Part shown: positions 8,746 through 16,878 of the stretch, piece after piece
Layout of the letters: every line of letters starts with the position of its first letter
How positions within the stretch are numbered: position 1 is the stretch's first letter
Assembly: GCA_964428185.1 (NCBI GenBank)
Contig: CAYRXH010000052.1
Location: 1-17,211, forward strand
DNA length: 17,211 nt
Reading direction: 5' to 3'
DNA from: CAYMAZ01 sp964428185
GTDB lineage: Bacteria; Bacteroidota; Bacteroidia; Bacteroidales; DTU049
Position numbers and translations under genes: made by a program
The notes under the pieces: generated by a model
What the model was told of the DNA's origin: nothing
What the model saw: the letters and a program-made list of their open reading frames with translations, nothing else
Databases searched by the model: none

Positions 8746-9624
8746 ATGAAGCAAAAAAAATTACTCAGAGCAACAATTGTTATATTGATGCTCTTAAGTT
8801 ACAGCGGAATAAAAGCGCAGTACAATGTTGGTATTAATCCCACAGGAACGCAACCAGACCCATCAGCAGCGCTGGATGTTGTAGCCACAGATAAGGGGAT
8901 GCTGATACCAAGGATGAGTAGCGTTCAGCGTCTTGCCATTGTGAATCCTGCCAACGGATTGATGGTTTATGACACAGATGCGATGTGTGTGTTTTTCTAT
9001 CAGGCAGCAACAGCCACATGGTATAACATATGTGATATTACCGGAGCAACGGGGCCAATGGGGCCTGCCGGGCCACAGGGACCACAGGGNNNNNNNNNNN
9101 NNNNNNNNNNNNNNNNNNNNNNNNNNNNNNNNNNNNNNNNNNNNNNNNNNNNNNNNNNNNNNNNNNNNNNNNNNNNNNNNNNNNNNNNNGGACCCGCTGG
9201 ACCTATGGGGGTTCCTCTGAAACAAGGTACTTTTCTTACAACTTCATACACCGTATCAACCACATCATGGACAACCATCCCAGCCATGACATTCTCATTT
9301 ACTGCAGTCAATACAAGTGCATTTGTTATGTTCAGTGTTGCTGGGTATGGTTATACCAACTCAATGGCATTTGTTCAATTCAGGGTTCTTAATAACGGAG
9401 CATCTTTGGGAGGCACCAATTCAAAAATTCAAAGCTATGATGATATGACTGGTACTGTCACTCCCTGGAACTGCACTTTTTCCAGAATGCTCACAGGCCT
9501 TACTGTTGGTGCAAATTATACACTGTCAGTTCAGGCTCAGAGAAACGGAATTCTCGGCACCTATGATGCTATTATCAATCCTGCTCTGGATGGACACCAT
9601 ATGTCATTATCTGTTATTCAATAA
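8746..9624 (+). CDS. Collagen-like (Gly-X-Y) exported surface protein, interrupted by assembly gap
   Basis: The reconstructed protein of 292 residues has a signal peptide (residues 1-24, cleavage after GIKA). Next comes a segment typical of Bacteroidota fibre-like proteins (PSAALDVVATDKGMLIPRMS, then NPANGLMVYDTD) and a collagen-like tract of Gly-X-Y triplets. Before the gap the triplets run from G100 to G115 (GATGPMGPAGPQGPQ, and the partly known codon ggn is Gly); after it they continue as GPAGPMGVP at 149-157. Residues about 160-292 are Thr/Ser-rich and probably a beta-sandwich of C1q/TNF or fibre-tip type, judged only from pattern. The 100 N inside the repeat make the true length unknown; the reading frame is kept only if the real gap is a multiple of three offset as drawn. 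It may be a surface fibre or adhesin. No T9SS domain is present at the end. Confidence 0.8.
   Translation: MKQKKLLRATIVILMLLSYSGIKAQYNVGINPTGTQPDPSAALDVVATDKGMLIPRMSSVQRLAIVNPANGLMVYDTDAMCVFFYQAATATWYNICDITGATGPMGPAGPQGPQXXXXXXXXXXXXXXXXXXXXXXXXXXXXXXXXXXGPAGPMGVPLKQGTFLTTSYTVSTTSWTTIPAMTFSFTAVNTSAFVMFSVAGYGYTNSMAFVQFRVLNNGASLGGTNSKIQSYDDMTGTVTPWNCTFSRMLTGLTVGANYTLSVQAQRNGILGTYDAIINPALDGHHMSLSVIQ
9090..9189. other. Assembly gap of 100 N inside the collagen-like repeat
   Basis: Exactly 100 undetermined bases. A round length of 100 is a usual placeholder for a gap of unknown size, so true length may differ. It lies precisely in the Gly-X-Y repeat, where short reads would collapse. Confidence 0.98.
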
Positions 9625-9632
9625 AGGAAATA

Positions 9633-9881
9633 ATGAGAACAATACTGGTATTCTTCATCTTTTTTGCAATGTTCAATTGCTATGCACAGCAAAACAACAA
9701 TACTCCTGCTTTGGGGAACTCAGGTTCTTTGCAGGCAGATTCTTCCAAATACTTGAATTCAACAACACCAATTCAAAAAACACCTGAATTACAAGTATCT
9801 GAAAAAGCTGAGGGTGAAACTGACACGACCAGAATAGCCCGGCCTGCATTGTCAAATTCAGCAAAAAAAGAAGAAGAATAA
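9633..9881 (+). CDS. Small exported protein of unknown function (82 residues)
   Basis: The gene is short but credible. AAGGA stands just before ATG at 9633, it follows the collagen-like gene by 8 bp, and the first 18 residues form a signal peptide (FFIFFAMFNCYA, likely cleaved before QQNNN). The Cys at 16 is not in a proper lipobox, so I call it a soluble export signal rather than a lipoprotein. The mature part is about 64 residues of Asn, Ser, Thr, Pro and Glu with no fold I recognise and a charged KKEEE end, so it is probably disordered. Its stop lies 6 bp from the stop of the convergent TMTC-like gene. It is probably co-transcribed with the collagen-like gene. I do not recognise the family. 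Confidence 0.6.
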   Translation: MRTILVFFIFFAMFNCYAQQNNNTPALGNSGSLQADSSKYLNSTTPIQKTPELQVSEKAEGETDTTRIARPALSNSAKKEEE

Positions 9882-9887
9882 ATGTGA

Positions 9888-12023
9888 TTACTGCCTTTTT
9901 ACTTTTGGCAGAAGAGATTCAAAATACTCTTTGCTGATAGGCATCCCTCTTTCTGCAGCAAAAATAAGGTCTTCAAATGCAGCCTGATACATCATCAGTT
10001 CATTATAAACCAGGCTTCTGTTGACATATGATGTAAGTTCCTCTGGATTCAGTTGAATTGCTTTGGTGTAATCAGCAAGTGCACTTTCATATAACTTCAA
10101 TTGAAAAAATGATAATCCTCTCCATGAGTATAACTCATAGTTTTCAGGATTCAGGCGGATTGCTTCTGAAAATGACTGAACAGCGTCCCTATAGAGCATA
10201 GAAGTATGCAAAGTGATGCCAAGCCAGTAATGACCCTCATAATCTTCAGGGCTTACAGAAACAACATATTTAAAATCCTTCATAGCCAACTCATTATTTC
10301 CTGTTTTGGAATATGCAATACCTCGCCATAACCATGCTTTGGCATCATCCTGCTTAATCTGAAGATATTTATTGTAATCCTCAATAGCTTCGGTGAATTT
10401 GCCAAGTGTGCTTAATGTATTTGCTCTTCCAATCAAGCCATCCTTATTTTCAGGATCAAGTTGAAGAAGCACATTAAAATCATCGAGTGCCTTTTGGGGA
10501 TTTGCTGTGTTATAAAATAAGACTGCCCTGTTTAAATATGCTCCCGAATACACAGGATCCAGCTGAATAGCCATATTATAATCATTCAGCGCCTTTTCAA
10601 CATAGGCATTTTTCTTAATCTCGTTGTCAGGATATACTTTCAAAGCGTAATAATCCCAGTATAAAAAACCTCTGTTATTGTATGCATAAGGGAAAAAGGG
10701 ATATTTTTCTATCACATCACTGAAGAGAACATCACCATCTTTCCAGAATTTCACTCTTTCGGCGGATAAATAAGCAAAAGTCAGTAATAACAGAATCAGA
10801 AAGATCATATAATTCTTTGCCCTTTTCATTAACTTTTCAGAGATGCTTCGGCTTTCAAGTTTTTCAAGAGGCCATACCATGATAAAGAACAACCCAAGAT
10901 AAGGCACATAGGTATATCTTTCAGCAATAATTGCACCCCCGACGGGCATCAGCTGTAAAACAAGTGAAATGGTGATAAAGAAAAAAGCAAAACCAAAAAT
11001 AACTTCTCTTCCCCATTTTCTGGAATACCAGACAAAAAATCCAAGGAGAGCTACAAAAACAGGTGAGACATAATAATACCACGGAAGCATATCATTCACC
11101 TTCAGCGGATATGGATAAAACGCTGAAAGTTCAACAGGAACCACCGTTTTTGCAATGTAAAGAAAAATTCCCCAGCATACAATTAGAACTCTCTCTCCAA
11201 GTGATAATATCGGTGTCAGATCCTGTATTGCGGTGTCCTGTGACAGAATTGCAAGAATACCAAAGACAAGAGAAATAACAAAGAATGGGATTTTTTCCAG
11301 AATTACTTTTACATTCCACTTTCGGTGGTAATACCAGTCAATTGCCAGAAGAACTACCGGCAGAGTCACTGCAGCGGATTTACTCATACAGGACATCAGA
11401 AACCATAATCCGGTTATGAGCAGATTTTTTGAAGATTGCGTTTTCAGGTACTTCAGATATCTGATCAACGAAAGCAAGAAAAACAGTGTGTAGAGCAAAT
11501 CCTTTCTTTCAGATACCCAGGCAACCGACTCAACATGCATCGGGTGTAAAGCAAACAAGGCTGCTGCAATAAGTCCGGGCAACAGAGATCCTTTCAGAAG
11601 TCGTGAAATAAATATAAAAACTAGATAAGTGTTTATAATGTGCAAAATCAGGTTATTCAGATGAAACAACCACGCATTTTCACCCACAATGGAATACTCA
11701 ATAGCATAGGTTAATGTGGTCAGAGGATGATAGTTGTGTAGATAAAACACAGAAAAAATATCAGCAATGGAAGAGAAACTCAGGCTTTTGATATAATCAT
11801 TTTTAATGATATAACCCGCGTCATCCCAATTATAGATAAATCCGTATCCTATGGCTTTTGCATAAACCATTACGGTTACAAAGCCAATCAACACAAGTAT
11901 AAATTTTGGAGTGTTTGCATTGCGGAAAAAACCTTTTTTTACTTCTGTTTTCGGAAGTGCCTGAGGCTTCTTCTCTTGCAGTTTTCTGGATTTTTTTTGA
12001 TGATAGTTCTTTCCCATAGACAT
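9888..12023 (-). CDS. TMTC-like membrane glycosyltransferase with C-terminal TPR repeats
   Basis: This 711-residue protein has a short Lys-rich cytoplasmic start, about eleven hydrophobic segments between residues 40 and 420, and a C-terminal tail of about seven TPR units (residues about 445-695; recurrent pattern A-x-x-D-Y-x-x-A-I-x-L-x-P). It resembles the TMTC family of GT-C glycosyltransferases. An acidic pair D67-D68 (YNWDDAGY) lies in the first loop, where GT-C enzymes hold the catalytic acid. The diagnostic HPMHVESVAWVSERKDLL is at 160-177, and AERYTYVPYLGLF follows at 367-379. Eukaryotic TMTCs transfer mannose to proteins; bacterial homologues are usually only annotated as TPR proteins, so donor and acceptor are unknown here. 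The TPR part faces the same side as protein substrates would, by inference. The gene begins 4 bp after the GH3/beta-lactamase fusion, so the two form an operon. Confidence 0.8.
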   Translation of the reverse strand: MSMGKNYHQKKSRKLQEKKPQALPKTEVKKGFFRNANTPKFILVLIGFVTVMVYAKAIGYGFIYNWDDAGYIIKNDYIKSLSFSSIADIFSVFYLHNYHPLTTLTYAIEYSIVGENAWLFHLNNLILHIINTYLVFIFISRLLKGSLLPGLIAAALFALHPMHVESVAWVSERKDLLYTLFFLLSLIRYLKYLKTQSSKNLLITGLWFLMSCMSKSAAVTLPVVLLAIDWYYHRKWNVKVILEKIPFFVISLVFGILAILSQDTAIQDLTPILSLGERVLIVCWGIFLYIAKTVVPVELSAFYPYPLKVNDMLPWYYYVSPVFVALLGFFVWYSRKWGREVIFGFAFFFITISLVLQLMPVGGAIIAERYTYVPYLGLFFIMVWPLEKLESRSISEKLMKRAKNYMIFLILLLLTFAYLSAERVKFWKDGDVLFSDVIEKYPFFPYAYNNRGFLYWDYYALKVYPDNEIKKNAYVEKALNDYNMAIQLDPVYSGAYLNRAVLFYNTANPQKALDDFNVLLQLDPENKDGLIGRANTLSTLGKFTEAIEDYNKYLQIKQDDAKAWLWRGIAYSKTGNNELAMKDFKYVVSVSPEDYEGHYWLGITLHTSMLYRDAVQSFSEAIRLNPENYELYSWRGLSFFQLKLYESALADYTKAIQLNPEELTSYVNRSLVYNELMMYQAAFEDLIFAAERGMPISKEYFESLLPKVKRQ

Positions 12024-12027
12024 TCAA

Positions 12028-14997
12028 TTACTGAACATGAATTGCTTTATAGGCATAGTGCTGAATTTTCACACGCACATCAAGTGTATTGAGCAAACTG
12101 TTTTCAACATCCGGATGAATTCTGTTACTGAGAAAAACCACGATCAGCCCATTCGCAGGATCTGCCCATGCATATGTGCCAGTAAACCCGGTATGTCCGA
12201 AACTCATTTCAGAAGCTTCTTCACATGAATTTCCTTCGCTTTTTACCTTAGCAGGTTTATCAAAGCCCAAGCCTCTTCTGTTATTGGGATACTGCTTTGC
12301 AGTAAATTTAGATATGACAGTAGAGTCAAGATAGACCTTCCCTGAATACCTACCATTGCCCAAAAACATCTGCATCATTGCAGCAACATCCAGTGCATTA
12401 CCAAATAATCCGGCATGCCCTGAAATGCCTCCAAGCATTGCTGTTGCCTGATCATGCACATAGCCGTGAATGAGCTGCTTTCTGAATACTGTATCATTTT
12501 CAGTCGGAATAATTCTGTCTGCCGGAAATCTGTCAAGTGGTCTGAATGTTAGGGTTGCCAACTGCATCGGATTGTAAAAATTCTTTTCAAGATACTCATT
12601 AAAAGCCTCTCCACTCACCTCCTCTATCAACTCCTTTAAAAGAATAAAACCGAGATCACTGTATCTGTATCTTTTTTTTAGCAGCTTTTTATCTAGAATT
12701 TCTTGAAACATAGTGTCTTTGTAGCTTTGAAGCATCCACATATTGTTTGCTACCGGAATTGAAAAACCTTCCCTTTTTTCATCTGAATAGAACAACATTC
12801 GTAAAGAGTCTGTTTGGATTGTATGCAAATAAAAAGGAATCCATCTTACAAGACCACTCTGATGACACATGATTTCTGAAATTGTGAGTGAACCAACTGC
12901 AGATTGTTCAGTCCATGGAAGAAATTTTGAAATTTTGTCATTTAATTGTATCTTTTTCTCTCCAAATAACTTCATCATTGCAGCTGTTGTGGCAAGAATC
13001 TTTGTGAGTGAAGCAAGATCATACAAATCAGAATTCAAGACTGGCTGCTTTTTATCGTATGTATGATAGCCAAAGGATTTGTAGTAAAAAACTTTCCCCC
13101 ATTGTGCGATTAATATCTGACATCCGGGGGCTGCTCCTGCTTCAATCAACAATCGTGCAATAGTGTCAATGGACATGAGCGCATTCATATCAATATTCAG
13201 TTCTGAAGGGTGTACTATTTGCAAACCTGATTCTATGTGATTGATCTGCCCTGTTCCGTATGAAAATCCACCAGCAGTCACAGGCAATTTCCCTCTGAAT
13301 GGAAGCAAGCCTGCAATGCCCAGTGCTACGGCACGTTCTGACTGATCCCTCTCTTCATAAGCAACAATAATTGACTCGCTTTGTTCAGGGTTGATAAAAT
13401 AATTCAATCCATAAGCATTTCCAAACAACACAGTGATTGCCTTTTTTTGCTCACTTATCCGCTGAATAAGGCTTGTATATCCTGAATTCATTCCGTATTT
13501 TTTTACTGCCGAATTATTCATTCCATAAACGCAGATAATCACCTTGCTGAATTCCTGTACGGCAGATAAAGTCCTGTGAATCTCCATTTCACCCGGTGCA
13601 GATGATACAATTATCTGCTGAACTGGATGATATTGTTCCAATGTTCTTACAAACTCGGTTTCTGTCTGTTTCCCCAATGTAACCACCCCAACAGTGCCAT
13701 CACTTTTTTCTATCAGCGGAAAAACAGAATCTTTGTTGAAGACTAGAGTCATTGAGTTACTGTAAATTCTGAACATAAAATCACTCACATCCTGATTGTT
13801 CAGATCTTCGGGTATCCGGCTACAGGAACCTTCAAATTTCATACCTTCAAGATATATATATTTGAATTTCAATAATTTATGACACTTTTCATTAATCATT
13901 TGCTCACTCATCCTTCCCTGTCTGATGGCAGTTTTTATTGAATCAATGGCAAGTTGCGGATTCTCAGGCATCAGCAATATGTCATTTCCAGCCATCAATG
14001 CCCGTATTTCTGTTTGCCCCGGCTTGTTGTATTTGCTGACACCCTGCATTCCCAATGCATCAGTCATAACAATTCCGGAAAAATTTAACTGACTGATAAG
14101 AAGTTTATTGAGCATCTGTTCAGATAAGGAGCTTGCTCTGTTTTCTCTTGAATCAACGGCAGGAACAAACAAATGAGCACACATAATTGCAGGAATTCCA
14201 AACCTGATCAATTCCTTAAACGGATAGAGGTGCACTTGATCTATTATCTCAAATGAATCCCGAATCACCGGTAACTCAATATGAGAATCTGTATCTGTAT
14301 TTCCATGACCTGGAAAATGTTTTGCCACAGAAATGACACCTGCATCATTCATCCCCATATAATATGCCATTGCTTTCATTGCCACATTGGCAGGGTCCTC
14401 ACCAAAAGATCTGTAATTAATCACAGGATTTCGGGGATTGTTGTTAACATCAGCAACAGGTGCCATATTCATATTGACCCCGATACGAAGGCATTGCTGA
14501 GCAACAAGATATCCATACTCCCTGATAATATGATTATTTGTTATTGCGCCAAGGGTCATTGCATAAGGCAAACGCCAGATACTGTCTGTTCGCATGGAAA
14601 TACCCCATTCGGCATCCATGGAAATCCACAGTGGAATGTCAGCTTGAGAAGAATAACGCTTGCTTAACTTTGCCAGTTCTCCCGGTTCTCCTTTGAAAAA
14701 AATGATCCCGCCAACTTTTTTATCCCTGACCCACTGGTCAACATTTTTATAATGATTTTCATCTTTTTTGGGGTACACATCAAGTATGATCAACTGTGCA
14801 ATTTTTTCATCAAGACTTAATGTTGCCAGTACAGAATCAGCAAATATATCAGACATCATATCCAGTACAGCCGGTCCACTATCTATAGGAGCTTCCTGAT
14901 AAAGTTCATCATGTCCATGAAAGCTGGGGATCAGAATAAGTCCCGTGACCAAGGCAGTTATTATCCCTAAAAGTTTCAACGAATTTATATTTAACAT
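12028..14997 (-). CDS. GH3 (NagZ-like) / serine beta-lactamase-like fusion protein
   Basis: This 989-residue exported protein fuses two enzymes. After an N-terminal signal or anchor (residues about 7-27) comes a glycoside hydrolase family 3 domain of NagZ type: WGISM near 131, KHFPGHGNTDTDSH at 226-239 with the Asp-His dyad expected at D237/H239, and a nucleophile candidate D313 in VMTDALGM. A GH3 C-terminal region follows (about 405-600), and from about 610 a class C beta-lactamase/penicillin-binding fold: S663-x-x-K666 (ASLTK), Y779-S-D781, and HTG at 935-937. All key residues are present. NagZ removes N-acetylglucosamine from muropeptides, and in Bacillus a beta-lactamase-like gene sits beside nagZ in the muropeptide recovery cluster, so peptidoglycan turnover is the best guess. 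The beta-lactamase-like domain need not act on antibiotics. A Bacteroidota promoter lies just upstream. It shares an operon with the TMTC-like gene. Confidence 0.9.
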   Translation of the reverse strand: MLNINSLKLLGIITALVTGLILIPSFHGHDELYQEAPIDSGPAVLDMMSDIFADSVLATLSLDEKIAQLIILDVYPKKDENHYKNVDQWVRDKKVGGIIFFKGEPGELAKLSKRYSSQADIPLWISMDAEWGISMRTDSIWRLPYAMTLGAITNNHIIREYGYLVAQQCLRIGVNMNMAPVADVNNNPRNPVINYRSFGEDPANVAMKAMAYYMGMNDAGVISVAKHFPGHGNTDTDSHIELPVIRDSFEIIDQVHLYPFKELIRFGIPAIMCAHLFVPAVDSRENRASSLSEQMLNKLLISQLNFSGIVMTDALGMQGVSKYNKPGQTEIRALMAGNDILLMPENPQLAIDSIKTAIRQGRMSEQMINEKCHKLLKFKYIYLEGMKFEGSCSRIPEDLNNQDVSDFMFRIYSNSMTLVFNKDSVFPLIEKSDGTVGVVTLGKQTETEFVRTLEQYHPVQQIIVSSAPGEMEIHRTLSAVQEFSKVIICVYGMNNSAVKKYGMNSGYTSLIQRISEQKKAITVLFGNAYGLNYFINPEQSESIIVAYEERDQSERAVALGIAGLLPFRGKLPVTAGGFSYGTGQINHIESGLQIVHPSELNIDMNALMSIDTIARLLIEAGAAPGCQILIAQWGKVFYYKSFGYHTYDKKQPVLNSDLYDLASLTKILATTAAMMKLFGEKKIQLNDKISKFLPWTEQSAVGSLTISEIMCHQSGLVRWIPFYLHTIQTDSLRMLFYSDEKREGFSIPVANNMWMLQSYKDTMFQEILDKKLLKKRYRYSDLGFILLKELIEEVSGEAFNEYLEKNFYNPMQLATLTFRPLDRFPADRIIPTENDTVFRKQLIHGYVHDQATAMLGGISGHAGLFGNALDVAAMMQMFLGNGRYSGKVYLDSTVISKFTAKQYPNNRRGLGFDKPAKVKSEGNSCEEASEMSFGHTGFTGTYAWADPANGLIVVFLSNRIHPDVENSLLNTLDVRVKIQHYAYKAIHVQ

Positions 14998-15005
14998 AGT
15001 CTTTT

Positions 15006-15037
15006 CAAAAGTATTAAAAAATCATCATATTATTCAA
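15006..15037 (-). promoter_or_regulatory. Bacteroidota-type promoter for the GH3 fusion operon
   Basis: Read on the minus strand, TACTTTTG (15006-15013) matches the Bacteroidota -7 consensus TAnnTTTG exactly, and TTG (15035-15037) is 21 bp upstream, at about the spacing of the -33 element. Only 8 bp separate the -7 element from the ATG at 14997, so the transcript would have a very short leader. The upstream half overlaps the last codons of rlmI (stop at 15030), so the GH3 gene can be transcribed apart from mpg-rlmI. The consensus match is seen; promoter activity is inference. Confidence 0.5.
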
Positions 15038-16223
15038 CATAAAGCATCAGTCCTTTCAGATATTTACCTTCAGGATGTGTCATTGAATATGCATGACATG
15101 GTGCATGAGACAATTCCTGCACCACACGTACATTTCTTCCCGAAAGAATTGCTGCTGACATCACGGTGGATTCAAACAAACGCTTGTCAACTACCTGGGA
15201 GCAACTGAATGTAAATAACAAACCACCAGGTTTGACGACTTTCAATGCTGCCAGATTAAGCCGTTGATATCCTTTTACAGCCCTATGGCGGGCATCTGCA
15301 TGCTTTGCATAAGCCGGAGGATCAAGTATAATCAGGTCATATTCATTGGGGTGTGCATCAATATACTCAAATGCATCTGCTATAATACATTCATTTTTCT
15401 GAGGATCAAAACCGTTTAGTTCCAGATTTCTGCGTGCCAGCTCAATGGCTGATGCAGATGCATCAACTGAATGAACAAGGGATGCTCCGCCCCTAAGTGC
15501 ACTGACTGAAAAACCACCGGAATAACAGAACATATTTAGAACGTTACAGCCCGCAGAATAAAAGCTGACCATGTTTCTGTTTTCCCTCTGGTCAATAAAA
15601 AAACCCGTCTTCTGTCCATGTATCACATCAATATAATATTTGCAACCGTTTTCAGTAATTATAAGCTCTTTAGGATGACTTCCGTATAATAGACCTGCTG
15701 CATCTTTTGATACATCATCCTGAACACCTGTATCCTTCGGCTTATGATAGACAGCTATAAGATGATTACCAAGCACCTTCTGAAGGCATTCACTGATCAA
15801 TTCTGTTATTCTGACAAAGCCTTCACTATGAGGCTGGATAACAGCAACTCCATTATAATAATCCACAATCAGACCGGGCAAACTATCTGCTTCACCAAAT
15901 ACAAGTCTCCATGCATTTCCGGCTCCGTCAGCACCAAAACCCAATCCCAGTTTCAATCTGAATGACAGTGCATTTTGAAGCTTTTCTGTAAAAAAAGCCT
16001 CATCAATTGTTTCTTTCTTCAGACTCAGCATCCTGACCATTATACTACCATTCTGAAAATGTCCTGAACCAAAAAATTCACTTTTAGAACCATAGACATC
16101 CACAACATCTCCGTCAACAGGACTACCGATAATTTCCTTAACAGCACCTGAGAACACCCATGGGTGCCTGCGTTCAAGCGAATCGTACTTTCCTTTTTTT
16201 AATATTATTCTTGATTTGCTCAT
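15030..16223 (-). CDS. rlmI: RlmI-like 23S rRNA (cytosine-C5) methyltransferase
   Basis: This 397-residue cytoplasmic enzyme has the RlmI (YccW) layout: an N-terminal PUA-like domain (residues 1-75, RRHPWVFSGAVKEI), a linker domain, and a class I Rossmann methyltransferase. Diagnostic motifs are QKTGFFIDQRENR at 204-216, LNMFCYSGGFS at 229-239 (AdoMet-binding motif I), D301PPAYAK307, SCS at 340-342 with the likely catalytic Cys in the family position, and HPEGKYLKG near the end. E. coli RlmI makes m5C1962 in 23S rRNA. Its length matches the family. Its start overlaps the mpg stop as ATGA (16220-16223), indicating translational coupling. In Bacteroidota this family is often annotated only as a class I SAM-dependent methyltransferase; close relatives such as RlmO/RlmL-type enzymes would be the main alternative for exact target base. 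Confidence 0.88.
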   Translation of the reverse strand: MSKSRIILKKGKYDSLERRHPWVFSGAVKEIIGSPVDGDVVDVYGSKSEFFGSGHFQNGSIMVRMLSLKKETIDEAFFTEKLQNALSFRLKLGLGFGADGAGNAWRLVFGEADSLPGLIVDYYNGVAVIQPHSEGFVRITELISECLQKVLGNHLIAVYHKPKDTGVQDDVSKDAAGLLYGSHPKELIITENGCKYYIDVIHGQKTGFFIDQRENRNMVSFYSAGCNVLNMFCYSGGFSVSALRGGASLVHSVDASASAIELARRNLELNGFDPQKNECIIADAFEYIDAHPNEYDLIILDPPAYAKHADARHRAVKGYQRLNLAALKVVKPGGLLFTFSCSQVVDKRLFESTVMSAAILSGRNVRVVQELSHAPCHAYSMTHPEGKYLKGLMLYVE

Positions 16224-16813
16224 TTAATAATCAGTTTATTTAAATACTCTCCATCTATTATGAATCTGTAAGGCAATTTTGCATCTTCACCTGCATAATC
16301 AACTCCTATTCTAGGCAATGCCAGTATCTTTTTCTCAGGAATTTGTATCCCTGTATCAACAATCCTTATATTTCCGTTCACAAGGCTTGTTGCATTGTGC
16401 TGAAGTCCTATTCCCAGCAATTTGCTCACCCTGCCAGGACCTGTTCCTGATTGCAGCATTTTTTTAAAAGTTGTAAACTCAAATCCGGAAGCAGGAAAAA
16501 CAGAACGAATAAGCACAGCATCCGGTACTTCCTCATCTCCGGTGACAACATTAAACAGAGAATGAATCCCGTAACAAAGATACACATAGGCATGCCCACC
16601 TTTCATATACATGGTTTCTGTTCTGGCTGTCCGCCTGTTGTTAAATGCATGACTGGCCCTGTCTGTAACCCCTGCATAGGCTTCTGTTTCAGTAATTATT
16701 CCTGACACCACACATGAACCCATCCGGTGCATCAGTTCTTTTCCCAAAAGTTGACGACCAATAGTCAAAACATCATTGTTCAGATAAAAATTTTCTGTTA
16801 GAGTTTCTGCCAT
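16220..16813 (-). CDS. mpg: DNA-3-methyladenine glycosylase (AAG/Mpg family)
   Basis: This protein of about 197 residues is an alkyladenine DNA glycosylase (AAG/MPG fold), which removes alkylated purines to start base-excision repair. Motifs: TETEAYAG with the general base at E44 and the intercalation-site Tyr at Y46 (equivalents of human E125 and Y127), RASHAFNN, GGHAYVYLCYGIHS, FNVVTGDEEVPDAVLIRS and GTGPGRVSKLLGIG. Length fits bacterial members (190-210). The open frame extends six codons upstream to a TTG at 16831, but ATG at 16813 (MAETLTE) fits the family better. It overlaps rlmI by ATGA. The start lies only about 20 bp after a strong terminator, and CAAAGTAA on the plus strand (TTACTTTG on the coding strand, 7 of 8 positions of TAnnTTTG) may be the -7 element of its own promoter. 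Confidence 0.93.
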   Translation of the reverse strand: MAETLTENFYLNNDVLTIGRQLLGKELMHRMGSCVVSGIITETEAYAGVTDRASHAFNNRRTARTETMYMKGGHAYVYLCYGIHSLFNVVTGDEEVPDAVLIRSVFPASGFEFTTFKKMLQSGTGPGRVSKLLGIGLQHNATSLVNGNIRIVDTGIQIPEKKILALPRIGVDYAGEDAKLPYRFIIDGEYLNKLIIK

Positions 16814-16829
16814 AGATTTGCAAAGTAAC

Positions 16830-16858
16830 AAAAAAAAGGCTGCAAAATGCAGCCTTTT
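16830..16858 (-). terminator. Intrinsic terminator after the T9SS cargo gene
   Basis: On the minus strand a perfect 11-bp stem (AAAAGGCTGCA / TGCAGCCTTTT) with a 3-nt loop (TTT) is followed by a run of eight T. It lies about 20 bp after the stop of the T9SS type B gene (16879) and just before mpg. On the plus strand the stem also has seven T five bases downstream (16864-16870), so it could work in both directions. No plus-strand gene here needs it. Confidence 0.88.
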
Positions 16859-16878
16859 CAGTATTTTTTTTCCGAAAA

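Noticed and set aside
9891..9911. Inverted repeat CTGCC / GGCAG near the convergent stops, possible terminator
   Set aside because: The stem is only 5 bp with an 11-nt loop and lies inside the end of the TMTC-like coding sequence; too weak to call.
14281..14667. Plus-strand open frame of 128 codons, Cys/His-rich
   Set aside because: It is the antisense of the conserved GH3 active-site region; the composition follows from the opposite strand.
12028..14997. Reading the beta-lactamase-like domain as an antibiotic resistance gene
   Set aside because: It is fused to a NagZ-like GH3 domain and has the class C/esterase motif set common to many non-resistance enzymes; a cell wall role is more likely.
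16814..16831. TTG start giving a 203-residue Mpg
   Set aside because: The extra six codons come from the spacer next to the terminator; ATG at 16813 begins where the family normally starts.
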